NCBI RefSeq assembly: GCF_022712195.1
Contig: NZ_JALAGY010000005.1
Coordinates: 1 to 36,785, forward strand
DNA: 36,785 bases
DNA from: Corynebacterium sp.
Lineage (GTDB): Bacteria > Actinomycetota > Actinomycetes > Mycobacteriales > Mycobacteriaceae
Direction of reading: 5' to 3'
Below the pieces are notes generated by a model. It had not been told where the DNA came from. It was given only the letters and a program-made list of their open reading frames with translations, and did no database searches. Positions 1-8,947 of this stretch are shown in pieces. Each line of letters starts with the position of its first letter. The first letter of the stretch is position 1. The position numbers and the translations under genes are program-made.

Positions 1-74
1 CCACGCAGATCTACACCAAGGTCACTCCCGACCTGCTTCGGGAAACCTGGGCGGAGTCGCACCCCCGTGCGTGA
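1..74 (+). CDS. xerD: XerD site-specific tyrosine recombinase, C-terminal end (partial)
   Basis: Only the last 23 codons lie in the window; the gene starts before base 1. The tail reads TQIYTKVT...ESHPRA then TGA at 72-74. The Tyr in QIYT sits where XerC/XerD recombinases carry the catalytic tyrosine that attacks DNA. XerD with XerC resolves chromosome dimers at dif during division. The next genes are parA, scpA and scpB, the order seen in Corynebacterium and Mycobacterium, which favours XerD over XerC. The rest of the protein cannot be judged. Confidence 0.8.
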   Translation, partial: TQIYTKVTPDLLRETWAESHPRA

Positions 75-176
75 TAATCTGAACCGTGTGATTCGTTCAT
101 CGCGGAGGCGTCACGGAGATCGTCCGGAAACACCGGGAAAGTTCATCGAAGAATCAAGGAAGGGAGCTTGACGGAG

Positions 177-1043
177 ATGGCTCGTTCGTCGGAAGGCCTG
201 TTCGACAAGCCCCAGGTGGGCCTCACCGGCCGCCCGCTGCGTGAGATCCCCCGTCCCGCGGCACTCGACCGGCACGGCCCGGCGACGGTGATCGCGATGT
301 GCAACCAGAAGGGTGGCGTCGGCAAGACCACGTCGACGATCAACATGGGTGCCGCCCTGGCCTCCTACGGCCGCCGGGTGCTCCTGGTCGACCTGGATCC
401 GCAGGGGGCGCTCTCCGCGGGGCTGGGGATCGACCACGAGGAACTCGACGTGACGATCTACAACCTGCTGGTGGACAACTCGGCGACGGTCCACGAGGCC
501 CTGCACCACAGTCCGGTCGAGGGGCTCGACGTGGTCCCGGCGAACATCGACCTTTCCGCCGCCGAGATCCAGCTGGTCAACGAGGTCGGTCGGGAGCAGG
601 CCCTGGCCCGTGCGCTGCATCCGGTGATGAACGACTACGACTACGTGATCGTCGACTGCCAGCCGTCACTGGGGCTCCTCACCGTCAACGCGCTGAGCTG
701 TGCGGACAGCGTGATCATCCCGATGGAGTGCGAGTACTTCTCCCTGCGGGGCCTGGCGTTGCTCACCGACACGGTGGAGAAGGTCCGTGACCGGCTGAAC
801 TTCCGCCTCGAGGTCACGGGCATCCTGGTGACGATGTTCGACCGGCGCACCAACCACTCCCGCGAGGTCATGGAACGCGTGGTGGAGGTGTTCGGCGACA
901 AGGTCTTCGACACCGTGATCACCCGGACCGTCCGCTTCCCGGAGACCTCGGTGGCGGGGGAGCCGATCACCTCGTGGGCCCCGAACTCGGACGGCGCCCG
1001 GCAGTACCTTGACCTTGCCGCCGAGGTCGTCGAAAGGACCTGA
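177..1043 (+). CDS. parA: ParA/Soj-family ATPase next to scpAB
   Basis: ParA-type P-loop ATPase of about 288 residues. Residues are numbered from an alternative TTG start at 168: deviant Walker A KGGVGKTT at about 48-55, switch I region VDLDPQG at about 74-80, and VDCQPSLG at about 161-168. ATG 177 is preferred because the AAGGAAGGGAG ribosome site at about 157-166 lies 10 bases upstream, whereas it would touch the TTG. In actinobacteria this ParA-like gene heads the scpA-scpB operon and is distinct from the parA beside oriC, so it is probably an orphan ATPase linked to SMC-ScpAB condensin. That role is inferred from context. The stop is 3 bp before scpA, so they are cotranscribed. Confidence 0.88.
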   Translation: MARSSEGLFDKPQVGLTGRPLREIPRPAALDRHGPATVIAMCNQKGGVGKTTSTINMGAALASYGRRVLLVDLDPQGALSAGLGIDHEELDVTIYNLLVDNSATVHEALHHSPVEGLDVVPANIDLSAAEIQLVNEVGREQALARALHPVMNDYDYVIVDCQPSLGLLTVNALSCADSVIIPMECEYFSLRGLALLTDTVEKVRDRLNFRLEVTGILVTMFDRRTNHSREVMERVVEVFGDKVFDTVITRTVRFPETSVAGEPITSWAPNSDGARQYLDLAAEVVERT

Positions 1044-1045
1044 CG

Positions 1046-1879
1046 GTGACCACCGCCGTGGACGGGACCACGCCGGCGACGGTCGAGCAGCCGGAACTCA
1101 CCGGTTTCCGGGTCGCCCTGGCGAACTTCGACGGCCCGTTCGACCTGCTGCTGCAGTTGATCCACTCCCACAAGATGGACGTCACCGAGGTCGCTCTGGC
1201 GAAGGTCACCGACGAGTTCATCTCCTACACCCGTACCCTCACCGGCAGCGTCGACGACCTGGACGAGGTCACCGAGTTCCTCGTCGTCGCAGCGACCCTG
1301 CTGGACCTCAAGGCCGCACGCCTGGTGCCCCGCGGGGAGGTCGAGAACGAGGAGGACCTCGCACTGCTGGAGTCACGTGACCTGCTGTTCGCACGCCTGC
1401 TGCAGTACCGTGCCTACAAGTCCGTGGCCGCTCTCTTCGCCGAATGGCAACGGGACGCCGACCGCAGCTACCCGGTCCAGTTGTCCCCGGAGGAACGGTT
1501 CACCGAGCTGATGCCTCCGGTGGAGTTGGGCATGTCCCCCGGGGAGTTCGCGGAACGGGCGGCCGCGGTCTTCCGTCCGACCCCGTCGGAGGTGTCGACG
1601 TCTCACCTGCACGCCCAGCAGGTGTCTGTTCCCGAGCAGGCCGGCCACATCCTGTCGACGCTGCGGGTCGCGGGTGCGGACACCTGGGTCAGTTTCAGTA
1701 CCCTGATCTCCGACTGCGATGTCTCCATGAAGGTCGTGGGACGGTTCCTGGCATTGCTGGAGCTCTACAAGGCACGGGCGGTCGGTATCGAACAGCCGGT
1801 GCCGTTGGAGGAGATGACGGTGGCCTGGACCGGGCTGGACGTCGACCCGGCGGTGGTCGCCGCCAGCAACTGGGACTGA
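1046..1879 (+). CDS. scpA: Segregation and condensation protein A (kleisin)
   Basis: 277-residue ScpA. The start FRVALANFDGPFDLLLQLI is the family hallmark (FEGPLDLLL-like), followed by a helix-rich body and a C-terminal winged-helix-like part at about 195-260 with VSFSTLI and VVGRFLALLELYK. ScpA is the kleisin that bridges SMC heads and binds ScpB in the bacterial condensin complex. It starts at GTG 1046, just after AAAGGA at 1034-1039. It sits between parA and scpB in the same operon. The length is normal and no defect is seen. Confidence 0.92.
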   Translation: MTTAVDGTTPATVEQPELTGFRVALANFDGPFDLLLQLIHSHKMDVTEVALAKVTDEFISYTRTLTGSVDDLDEVTEFLVVAATLLDLKAARLVPRGEVENEEDLALLESRDLLFARLLQYRAYKSVAALFAEWQRDADRSYPVQLSPEERFTELMPPVELGMSPGEFAERAAAVFRPTPSEVSTSHLHAQQVSVPEQAGHILSTLRVAGADTWVSFSTLISDCDVSMKVVGRFLALLELYKARAVGIEQPVPLEEMTVAWTGLDVDPAVVAASNWD

Positions 1880-1889
1880 GTCCCGCCAC

Positions 1890-1939
1890 GAACACAGAGG
1901 ACGAACGCAGAGGATGAACACGGAGGATGAACACAGTGG
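1890..1939 (+). repeat. 13-bp tandem repeat carrying ribosome sites upstream of scpB
   Basis: Three full units and one partial unit of 13 bp (1890-1902, 1903-1915, 1916-1928, 1929-1939) with consensus GAACRCRGAGGAY. Each full unit contains a GAGGA-type ribosome site. Units 2 and 3 run into ATG at 1914 and 1927, so the array presents two ribosome-site/ATG pairs 13 bp apart in different frames. Only ATG 1927 opens scpB. Slippage in this array could add or remove ribosome sites. Confidence 0.8.
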
Positions 1940-2493
1940 AACCGGTCAGTGTCCTGCGCAGCCGCCTGGAGTCCCTGCTCCTGGTGGCCGATGAGCCGAC
2001 GTCGCCGGCGGACTTCGCCCGAGTGCTCGAGACCTCGGAGGCCCGGGTCGAAGAGACCCTGGTGGAGATCTCCACGGAGTTCTCCGACCGGGGCATGGGT
2101 TTCGAGCTGAGGGAACGTGACGGCCTGTGGCGCCTCTACACCCGTCGTGAGAACTCCGCCACCGTGGAGGCGAAGATCCTCGACGGTTCCCAGCAGAGGT
2201 TGTCCCGTGCCGCCCTGGAGACCCTGGCCGTGGTGGCCTACCGTCAACCGGTCACCCGGTCCCAGGTGGCGGGCGTGCGCGGTGTGAACTGCGACGGTGT
2301 GATGCGAACACTGGCACTGCGTGGCCTGATCGCCGAGGTCGGGGTGACCGGGGAGGTCGGTGGCGCGCACCTCTACGCGACCACGGACCTCTTCCTCGAA
2401 CAGCTCGGTATCAGCTCCCTGGAGGAGTTGCCGAACCTTGCTCCGCTGCTGCCGGACGTCGACAGCATCGACGCGGTGGACCAGACCGACTAA
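1927..2493 (+). CDS. scpB: Segregation and condensation protein B
   Basis: 188-residue ScpB with two winged-helix domains. The first has RSRLESLLLVADEPTSPADFA near residues 10-30; the second has LSRAALETLAVVAYRQPVTRSQV at about 98-120 and VRGVNCDGVMRTLALRGLI at about 119-137, both strongly family-specific. ScpB dimers bind ScpA and complete the SMC condensin. ATG 1927 is preceded by GGAG at 1922-1925, very close, inside a tandem repeat of ribosome sites. It follows scpA by 47 bp and precedes rluB. Confidence 0.92.
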   Translation: MNTVEPVSVLRSRLESLLLVADEPTSPADFARVLETSEARVEETLVEISTEFSDRGMGFELRERDGLWRLYTRRENSATVEAKILDGSQQRLSRAALETLAVVAYRQPVTRSQVAGVRGVNCDGVMRTLALRGLIAEVGVTGEVGGAHLYATTDLFLEQLGISSLEELPNLAPLLPDVDSIDAVDQTD

Positions 2494-2567
2494 CCGTTGT
2501 CCGTCTGAAGGGTTAGACTGGTCAACTGACATAACTGAACACCCTCGACTGATTGATGAGGACCTCC

Positions 2568-3482
2568 GTGAACACTCCCGCTCGCCGAGACGGCACACCG
2601 GAACAGGATCCAGGGAAGACCCCTGCTGACCTGTACGTGTCCAATGCACGCCCTGCGCGTCGGCAACACGTCCCCGACCGTAAACCCCCGGAGGCGCGGT
2701 CCTCCGCGACCTCGTCCAAGGGCGGCAGGAAGGACGGTGGCCAGGGCGGCAAGTCCGTCCGGCTGCAGAAGGTCCTCGCCGCCGCCGGCGTGGCCTCGCG
2801 CAGGATGAGCGAGAAGCTCATCGAGGCAGGACGTGTCGACGTCAACGGTGAGACCGTGACCCAGCAGGGCATCCGGGTCGACCCTGACAACGACGTGATC
2901 CGTGTTGACGGTGAGCGTGTCATCGTCGACGAGAACCTGGTGACCTACGCGCTGAACAAGCCGCGTGGTTTCCAGTCCACCATGAGTGACGACATGGGGC
3001 GCCCCTGCATCGGAGACCTGGTCGGGGAGCGGGTCGCCGCCGGCCAGCGGCTCTTCCACGTCGGCAGGCTCGACGCCGCGACGGAGGGTCTGCTCCTGGT
3101 CACCAATGACGGGGAGCTCGCCAACCGGCTCATGCACCCACGGTACGAGGTGTCGAAAACCTACCTGGCGACTGTGCTGGGCGAGGCGGACCGTTGGCTG
3201 ATCAACCAGCTGAAGAACGGCATCGACCTCGAGGACGGCATCGCCCGTGCGGACTACGTGCAGATCATCGACGTCTGGCAGGGCAAGTCCCTGATCAAGC
3301 TGGAGATCCACGAGGGGCGTAAGCACATCGTGCGTCGCATGCTCAAGGAGGCGGGGTTCCCCGTCCAGGCGCTCGTGCGGACCAAGGTCCACACCGTGCA
3401 GCTCGGTGAGCAGAAGCCGGGCACGCTGCGCGCCCTGAATCGTTCCGAGCTGACCAGCCTCTACAACGCGGTGCAGCTGTAA
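2568..3482 (+). CDS. rluB: Ribosomal large-subunit pseudouridine synthase B
   Basis: RsuA/RluB family pseudouridine synthase acting on 23S rRNA (position 2605 in E. coli RluB). A basic low-complexity leader of about 60 residues precedes an S4 RNA-binding domain ([19 protein letters not shown]). The catalytic core has [19 protein letters not shown] with the catalytic Asp in GRLD, and [11 protein letters not shown] further on. GTG 2568 is chosen because GATGAGGA ends 5-6 bases before it; a longer TTG 2553 start is possible. The stop TAA overlaps the next start by one base. The neighbour order scpB-rluB-cmk-der matches M. tuberculosis Rv1710-Rv1713. Confidence 0.9.
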   Translation: MNTPARRDGTPEQDPGKTPADLYVSNARPARRQHVPDRKPPEARSSATSSKGGRKDGGQGGKSVRLQKVLAAAGVASRRMSEKLIEAGRVDVNGETVTQQGIRVDPDNDVIRVDGERVIVDENLVTYALNKPRGFQSTMSDDMGRPCIGDLVGERVAAGQRLFHVGRLDAATEGLLLVTNDGELANRLMHPRYEVSKTYLATVLGEADRWLINQLKNGIDLEDGIARADYVQIIDVWQGKSLIKLEIHEGRKHIVRRMLKEAGFPVQALVRTKVHTVQLGEQKPGTLRALNRSELTSLYNAVQL

Positions 3483-5869
3483 TGACCAAGGAAAGGAACG
3501 ACGTGACTGACGTGACCGACGTGACCGACCTGAGCAGGGTCGACAACATCGCCGGCGGTGGTTTCATCGTCGCCGTGGACGGGCCCTCAGGTACCGGGAA
3601 GTCCACGGTCAGCCGGCTGCTCGCCCGGAGGGCGAACGCGAAGTACCTCGACACCGGGGCCATGTACCGGGTCGCCACCCTGCACGTGCTGCGTGCGGGG
3701 ATCGACCCGGGGAACACCGGGGCGGTGGTCGCGGCCACCGCCGACCTGCCGCTGCTCGTCAACGAGGACCCTGCGTCGACGGAGGTGCTGCTCGACGGTG
3801 AGGACGTCTCCTCCGAGATCCGCGGACCGGAGGTCACCGCCCACGTGTCGGCGGTGTCCGCCATCCCGGAGGTCCGGGAGAACCTGGTGGCGCTGCAGCG
3901 CTCGCTGGCGCTGCGCGCGGGCCGCTGCATCGTCGAGGGCAGGGACATCGGAACCGCTGTGTTCCCCGACGTCCCGTGCAAGGTGTTCATGACCGCCAGC
4001 GCCGAGGTCCGCGCGCGCCGCCGTTACGTGCAGGACGTCGCAGCGGGCCGGGACGTCGACTTCGACGTGGTCCTGGCCGACGTCGAACGCCGTGACGCCG
4101 CAGATTCGTCGCGGGAGGTGTCACCGCTGCGTCCGGCGGAGGACGCCGTCGTCCTGGACACCGGTGACCTCGACGTCGAGGAAGTCCTCGCGGAGCTGAC
4201 CCGGTTGGCGCTCGAGTCCGCGGACCGGCCGGTGCAGCTGGAAGGCGCAGGTGACCTGGCCCCGGCAGGGGAGTCGCTGGTGTTCCGCACCACGGAGGGT
4301 GAGGTGCTCTCTGAGGGAGGGGACACCGAAGACACCGAAGATACTGAAGAGACCGATGATTCGGCGATCGATGACGGCCCCACCTCGGAGGAGGACTTCT
4401 TCGAGGAGTTCGACGACAGTGACTTCGGCGAAGCCGTCGACGACTCCGAGTTCGCCGACTTCGACCTGATGAGTGCCGACGCCGAGGACACCGACTGGGA
4501 TGCGGTGGAGGAGGCGTTCGGTGTTCTCGGTGACGACCGTGCCGAGCAGGAGGCCCTGTGCACTGTGGCGGTCGTGGGCCGTCCCAACGTGGGCAAGTCG
4601 ACCCTGGTGAACCGTTTCATCGGCCGCCGTGAGGCCGTCGTCGAGGACTTCCCCGGTGTCACCCGCGACCGGATCTCCTACCTCGGAGACTGGAACGGCC
4701 GTCGCTACTGGGTCCAGGACACCGGTGGATGGGATCCCGACGCCAAGGGCATCCACGGTGCGATCGCCCGGCAGGCGGAGACCGCGATGGCCACCGCCGA
4801 CGTCATCGTCTTCGTCGTGGACACGAAGGTGGGCATCACCTCCACCGACGAACTCATCGCCCGTAAACTGCAGCGCTCCGAGGTACCTGTGGTGCTCGTG
4901 TCGAACAAGTTCGACTCGGACTCCCAGTACGGGGACATGGCGGAGTTCTGGTCACTGGGGCTGGGCAACCCCTTCCCCGTGTCCGCCCAGCACGGCCGTG
5001 GCGCCGCCGACGTCCTCGACGAGGTCCTGGCGAAGTTCCCGGAGACCCCGCGGCAGACCTCCGTGGTCTCCGGACCACGCCGCGTCGCCCTGGTCGGGCG
5101 CCCGAACGTCGGAAAGTCCTCCCTGCTGAACAAGATCACCGGGGAAGAGCGGTCCGTGGTGGACAACGTCGCCGGAACGACCGTCGACCCGGTGGACTCG
5201 GTCGTGGAGCTCAACGAGCGCAGCTGGCGGTTCGTCGACACCGCGGGCATCCGCAAGAAGACCAAGACCGCCCGTGGGCACGAGTTCTACGCGTCCCTGC
5301 GTACCCGGGCCGCGATCGACTCCTCCGAGGTGGCGATCTTCCTCGTCGACGCCTCGGAGCCCATCGCCGAACAGGACCAGCGGGTGCTCCGCATGATCCT
5401 GGACTCGGGCAGGGCCCTGGTCATCGCCTACAACAAGTGGGACATGGTCGACGAGGAACGTCGCGACGAGCTCGAGCGGGAGATCGACCAGCAGCTGGCG
5501 CATGTGCCGTGGGCGCGGCGGGTGAACATCTCCGCCAAGACCGGCAGGGCCCTGCAGAAGCTGGAGCCGGCGATGATCGAGGCGCTGGACAGTTGGGACC
5601 TGCGTATCCCGACGGGGCAGCTGAACACCTGGCTGCGGGCGGTGATCGCCCAGACCCCGCCGCCGATGCGTGGCGGACGTCTGCCGCGTGTCCTGTTCGC
5701 CACCCAGGCGTCCTCGGAGCCTCCGGTCATCGTGCTGTTCACCACCGGGTTCCTCGAGCACGGCTACCGCCGGTTCCTCGAGCGCCGTCTGCGCGAGTCC
5801 TTCGGCTTCGAGGGGTCACCGGTCCGCATCGCGGTGCGGGTGCGCGAGAAGCGTGGCCGCAGGAAGTAA
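3482..5869 (+). CDS. cmk-der: Bifunctional cytidylate kinase / GTPase Der fusion
   Basis: One 795-codon frame joins two enzymes. Residues about 24-245 are CMP kinase (P-loop [10 protein letters not shown], then [22 protein letters not shown]), which phosphorylates CMP/dCMP. Residues about 357-795 are Der/EngA, a double GTPase needed for 50S assembly, with P-loops GRPNVGKST and GRPNVGKSS, switch motifs DTGGWD and DTAGIRKK, and NKFD/NKWD. An acidic linker of roughly 80 residues rich in D, E and T ([20 protein letters not shown]) separates them. Such fusions are known in some actinobacteria. ATG 3482 overlaps the rluB stop, but GTG 3503 has a better ribosome site (AAAGGAAC) and would drop seven residues. 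The N-terminus carries a 9-bp DNA repeat coding VTD. Confidence 0.92.
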   Translation: MTKERNDVTDVTDVTDLSRVDNIAGGGFIVAVDGPSGTGKSTVSRLLARRANAKYLDTGAMYRVATLHVLRAGIDPGNTGAVVAATADLPLLVNEDPASTEVLLDGEDVSSEIRGPEVTAHVSAVSAIPEVRENLVALQRSLALRAGRCIVEGRDIGTAVFPDVPCKVFMTASAEVRARRRYVQDVAAGRDVDFDVVLADVERRDAADSSREVSPLRPAEDAVVLDTGDLDVEEVLAELTRLALESADRPVQLEGAGDLAPAGESLVFRTTEGEVLSEGGDTEDTEDTEETDDSAIDDGPTSEEDFFEEFDDSDFGEAVDDSEFADFDLMSADAEDTDWDAVEEAFGVLGDDRAEQEALCTVAVVGRPNVGKSTLVNRFIGRREAVVEDFPGVTRDRISYLGDWNGRRYWVQDTGGWDPDAKGIHGAIARQAETAMATADVIVFVVDTKVGITSTDELIARKLQRSEVPVVLVSNKFDSDSQYGDMAEFWSLGLGNPFPVSAQHGRGAADVLDEVLAKFPETPRQTSVVSGPRRVALVGRPNVGKSSLLNKITGEERSVVDNVAGTTVDPVDSVVELNERSWRFVDTAGIRKKTKTARGHEFYASLRTRAAIDSSEVAIFLVDASEPIAEQDQRVLRMILDSGRALVIAYNKWDMVDEERRDELEREIDQQLAHVPWARRVNISAKTGRALQKLEPAMIEALDSWDLRIPTGQLNTWLRAVIAQTPPPMRGGRLPRVLFATQASSEPPVIVLFTTGFLEHGYRRFLERRLRESFGFEGSPVRIAVRVREKRGRRK

Positions 5870-5942
5870 CTCTCCGGCCACCGGGTCACGCTGAATCAAT
5901 TGCTGGACCCGTGACGCAGTGGTGGCGTAGTCTCCACGGACC

Positions 5943-6587
5943 ATGACCGGTCGACAGCACACGTCCCTGCACCACACACTCGAGGACTACCGCCGCGCGC
6001 GGCCCGTGCTGGCCCGGCGGACCACGGACCCCGGACCGCCGCGGGGCGTGGCGACCCTGTGGTGGTTCCCGCCGGTGGTCAACGACCGGGCGGCGAGGAG
6101 CACCGCCGTACTCGTCGTCCTCCTCACCGTCGTGGTGCTCGCCCTGTCCCGTGCAGGATGGTCGACCGCCGCGGACGTGGCCCACGGGCTGCTCCTCCTG
6201 GGCTTCCTTCTGCGCGTGCTCGCCGGGCCGCGGTTCGACCCGTTCGGACAGCTGTCCGTGCGGTACCTCGCCGGTCGGCTGTTCGGTGACCCCGTGCCCG
6301 TCGCCGGCGCGCCGAAGCGTTTCGCCCAGCTGATCGGTGCGCTGTTCTCCGGGACGGCCCTCGCGTTGCGGCTCACAGGATTCGCCGGGGCGGCGGACGT
6401 GGTTCTCGTCGGCCTTCTCCTCGCCGCCGCCCTGGAGGGTTTCCTGGGGTTCTGCCTCGGTTGCAGGATGTTCAGCCAGCTCCAGCGGCTGGGTGTCGTG
6501 AGTGACGAGGTCCGTTCTGACTGCGCCCTGGGGCCGGTGCGGACCGGGGCATCCCGTCAGGCGGCGTCGAAGACGCCGCAGGCCTGA
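5943..6587 (+). CDS. DUF4395-type integral membrane protein
   Basis: 214 residues with four predicted membrane helices: about 55-70, 78-93, 127-145 and 150-168. Family signs are GPRFDPFGQLSVRYLAGRLF, APKRFAQLIGALFS and a CxxC-type LGCRM/FCLGC pair in the last helix. DUF4395 proteins often sit near thiol-redox genes; function is not established. The C-terminal 10 codons overlap the 3' end of the convergent superoxide dismutase gene by 31 bp. No closely placed upstream partner exists, and der ends 73 bp before. Confidence 0.75.
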   Translation: MTGRQHTSLHHTLEDYRRARPVLARRTTDPGPPRGVATLWWFPPVVNDRAARSTAVLVVLLTVVVLALSRAGWSTAADVAHGLLLLGFLLRVLAGPRFDPFGQLSVRYLAGRLFGDPVPVAGAPKRFAQLIGALFSGTALALRLTGFAGAADVVLVGLLLAAALEGFLGFCLGCRMFSQLQRLGVVSDEVRSDCALGPVRTGASRQAASKTPQA

Positions 6588-7294
6588 CGACCCCCGGCGT
6601 CCCCGGTCGCCAGGGTGTCCTCGTCAGGGCCGTCGGGAGCATAGCGCTCCGGGACGTTACCGTAGTTGTCAGGGGACTCGTGGACGATGATCGCCGAGCC
6701 GTCGTCGTCCAGCAGGTCGGACTCCTGGATCCGGTCGGTGGTGACCGTCATGCGGGCGTCGCCGTTCCCGGTGACCAACAGGGCGGGAAGATCACCGCCG
6801 TGGTCCGGGTGGTCGTGCCCGTCCGCCCCGAGATGACCCCCGGCGGAGAGGAAGTCACCGGTCTCCGGGTCACCGGAGTCGTCGTCGGGGGCGGCGCTGT
6901 CCGGCTCACAGACGCCGACGGAGTGCAGGTGCATGCCGTACATGCCCGGCTCAAGCCCCGAGAACGAGACGGTGAGCTCGGTCGTGCCGGCGTCGTCCCC
7001 GCCAGGGGCAGAGATGTCCGCGGTCCCGATGTCGTCACCGTCGGCGTTCTTCACGGCGGCTGTCGCGATCACGGTGGAGTCGTCTGCGGTACCGCTGGCC
7101 GCTGCGGTGGTGGCGTCACCCGTGGCGTCCACCGGGGCGTCGTCGTCGGTGCCACCGTCGGTGCTGCAGGCGGACAGGGCGAGAAGGCCGGCCGCGCCGA
7201 GGGCGATCACGCCGCGGCGACGGCTCACGGCACCGGCTCTGCGGGGGATCCCGGTGGAGTCGATTGCGGTGGGGTGTGGAGTGGTGGTGAACAC
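6557..7294 (-). CDS. sodC: Cu-Zn superoxide dismutase lipoprotein
   Basis: 245-residue exported Cu-Zn SOD that dismutates superoxide outside the membrane. The N-terminus carries SRRRGVI (25-31), a hydrophobic stretch and lipobox LSAC with Cys 43, so Tat or Sec export and lipid anchoring are likely. A D/T/A-rich linker follows. Metal ligands are visible: HLH at 122-124, GGHLG with His 154, HPDHGG at 162-167, and His 205 in IIVHESPDNYGN. Cys 129 and Cys 239 match the structural disulphide. The conserved arginine region reads GDAGGRQACGVF. GTG 7294 follows GAGAGGAC. The tail overlaps the convergent DUF4395 gene. Confidence 0.88.
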   Translation of the reverse strand: MFTTTPHPTAIDSTGIPRRAGAVSRRRGVIALGAAGLLALSACSTDGGTDDDAPVDATGDATTAAASGTADDSTVIATAAVKNADGDDIGTADISAPGGDDAGTTELTVSFSGLEPGMYGMHLHSVGVCEPDSAAPDDDSGDPETGDFLSAGGHLGADGHDHPDHGGDLPALLVTGNGDARMTVTTDRIQESDLLDDDGSAIIVHESPDNYGNVPERYAPDGPDEDTLATGDAGGRQACGVFDAA

Positions 7295-7378
7295 GTCGTC
7301 CTCTCGAGCTGGTGGGGAACGGTGATGTCCCTGCCGAGCGTACCGAAACCCGCGCCCGGGGTCCGTCCGCGCCGCCGG

Positions 7379-7564
7379 CTACCTGCGAGAGTCCGGCATG
7401 ATGATCCAGGCCACCAGGTAGAAGACGGCCTGCGGGCCGGGGAAGATGAAGGACAGCACGAACAGGAGCCGCACGGTGTTGGGGGACCAGCCGAGCCAGT
7501 CCGCGATACCGCCGCAGACTCCGGCGACGATCCTGTGGTCATGTGAGCGTTCTAGTCGGGCCAT
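7379..7564 (-). CDS. PspC-domain small membrane protein
   Basis: 61 residues and essentially only a PspC domain: LERSHDHRIVAGVCGGIADW, then WSPNTVRLLFVL and a membrane helix ending YLVAWIIMP. PspC domains occur in envelope-stress proteins, and stand-alone versions are common in actinobacteria. ATG 7564 is chosen because the domain begins right there; a longer frame upstream would run across the attL region. It is the last chromosomal gene before the integrated element. Confidence 0.85.
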   Translation of the reverse strand: MARLERSHDHRIVAGVCGGIADWLGWSPNTVRLLFVLSFIFPGPQAVFYLVAWIIMPDSRR

Positions 7565-7631
7565 GTGACCAGGGTACGCCCAGACGTCGCCGGCCCCAGC
7601 CGGGTCCGGGGGCAGGGAGCCCCCGGACGAC

Positions 7632-7661
7632 AAAAAATCCCACCCCCGGAGGGATGGGAAA
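7632..7661 (-). terminator. Displaced tRNA-Pro terminator (host copy)
   Basis: On the minus strand CCCATCCC-TCCG-GGGGTGGG followed by ATTTTTTG forms a short GC-rich hairpin with a T-run. It lies directly downstream of the 21-nt tRNA 3' fragment at 7667-7687. The matching terminator beside the intact tRNA (16552-16582) has a different loop and arm. This copy is read as the original host terminator displaced by integration. Confidence 0.75.
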
Positions 7662-7662
7662 G

Positions 7663-7687
7663 ATTGTCGGACTGACAGGATTTGAAC
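7663..7687. other. attL: left core repeat of the integrated element
   Basis: 25 bp identical to 16583-16607, containing the 3' end of tRNA-Pro (T-arm 3' half plus acceptor strand) read on the minus strand. Identity stops abruptly after GATTTGAAC. The int gene starts 81 bp to the right and reads away from this end. This is the classic footprint of integrase-mediated insertion into a tRNA 3' end. Confidence 0.88.
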
Positions 7688-7726
7688 ACATGCGCACAGT
7701 GCCATGACCTGCACAGTAGTTCGGTG

Positions 7727-7743
7727 TTGACGTAGGTTTGACG
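7727..7743 (+). promoter_or_regulatory. Phased TTGACG pair at left end (probable integrase/Xis arm sites)
   Basis: TTGACG occurs at 7727-7732 and 7738-7743, exactly 11 bp apart, 40 bp from the attL core and just upstream of int. The right end carries three TTGACGA copies with the same 11-bp spacing. Helical phasing and presence at both ends suggest arm-type sites. TTGACG also looks like a -35 box, but no convincing -10 lies 16-18 bp downstream of either copy. Confidence 0.5.
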
Positions 7744-7768
7744 CATAGGTTCTGGTAGGTTTTGAGCC

Positions 7769-8857
7769 ATGTCCTCAATCACGAAGTACCTCAGCGGAAC
7801 CGACAACACACCCCCGGCGAAGCGGAAGCCTCGCTACCGAGTGCAGTACACCGATCCGTCCGGCAAGCGTCGAACCAAGACAGGTTTTGTTACGAAGAAA
7901 GCTGCGGAGCATTGGGCCGCCGAGAACCTGTTGGAGCGCAACACCGGAAGCTACATCGACCCGTCACGTGGTAACCGGACTGTAGGGAAGGTCGGTGCGG
8001 CGTGGCTTGACTCGCAGACTCATCTAAAGCCTTCGACTCTGACACTGGCTGAGTCCACATGGCGCGTGCATGTCCTCCCGCGTTGGGGTGAGGTTCGCGT
8101 GTCGGAGGTTACGGCGGGGGACGTGGAGCAGTGGGCGCAGGGCATTGAGGCGGGTACGGCTACGAAGCGGCGTGCGGTCGCGCAGTTGAAGCAGATCATG
8201 GACCGTGCGGTGAGGGACAAGCTGATCTACGCGAACCCGGTGGGGGCGGTGAAGCTCCCGGCGAAGCCCCCGGCTAGGCGGGTGTACCTGACGTGGGGGC
8301 AGTTGCAGGCCCTGGCGGCGAACAGCGCTCACCCGGACATTGTGATGACCCTGGGGACCGTGGGGTTGCGGTGGGGCGAGTTGGCGGGCTTGCGGGTGAT
8401 GGACGTGGATATGAAGCGTCGGCGGTTGCATATCCGGCAGAACGCGGTTCGGGTGCGTGGCCGTATTGTCCTGGGCACGCCGAAGACCCACGAGGCCCGC
8501 ACGGTTGCGGTGTCTCAGCGGGTGTTGGATCTCATCGCGCCATTGTTGGAGGGTAAGGCTCCTACCGCTCTTGTGTGGGCACAGGGCGACGGTACGGCGC
8601 TGAAACCGCCGGGGCACGGGAAGTGGCTGGATACTGCGGTGAAGCGTTGTCAGGCGGAGGATGCGACGTTCCCTAGGGTCACGGCGCACGGTCTACGTCA
8701 CGTCGCGGCAGGGATCATGGTGAACGAAATGAAGGCCACGCCTAAGACTGTGCAGCGTCAGTTGGGGCACGCGTCGGCGGCTATGACGCTGGACACCTAT
8801 TCGGATCTGTTCGATGGTGCGCTGGACGAGATTGCGGACGCTTTCGACGATCTTTAG
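7769..8857 (+). CDS. int: Tyrosine integrase
   Basis: 362-residue phage-type tyrosine recombinase. An N-terminal arm-binding-like part (YRVQYTDPSGKRRTKTGFVT, about 23-42) and a SAM-like core-binding domain (about 70-155) precede the catalytic domain. Catalytic residues are visible: Arg 201 in GLRWGELAGLR, Lys 239 in TPKTHEAR, His 307 and Arg 310 in HGLRH, His 334 in QLGHAS, and Tyr 344 in LDTYSD. It should catalyse integration into, and with an excisionase excision from, the tRNA-Pro site. It starts at ATG 7769, 82 bp from the attL core. Confidence 0.95.
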   Translation: MSSITKYLSGTDNTPPAKRKPRYRVQYTDPSGKRRTKTGFVTKKAAEHWAAENLLERNTGSYIDPSRGNRTVGKVGAAWLDSQTHLKPSTLTLAESTWRVHVLPRWGEVRVSEVTAGDVEQWAQGIEAGTATKRRAVAQLKQIMDRAVRDKLIYANPVGAVKLPAKPPARRVYLTWGQLQALAANSAHPDIVMTLGTVGLRWGELAGLRVMDVDMKRRRLHIRQNAVRVRGRIVLGTPKTHEARTVAVSQRVLDLIAPLLEGKAPTALVWAQGDGTALKPPGHGKWLDTAVKRCQAEDATFPRVTAHGLRHVAAGIMVNEMKATPKTVQRQLGHASAAMTLDTYSDLFDGALDEIADAFDDL

Positions 8858-8947
8858 TCGCTGGTGAGGGTATGTCCCGGGCGCGGGAGCGTAATTCGAT
8901 GGTCGGGGGAAAATCTGCCACCAACCACGTATGTCCCACAAGCGCGG

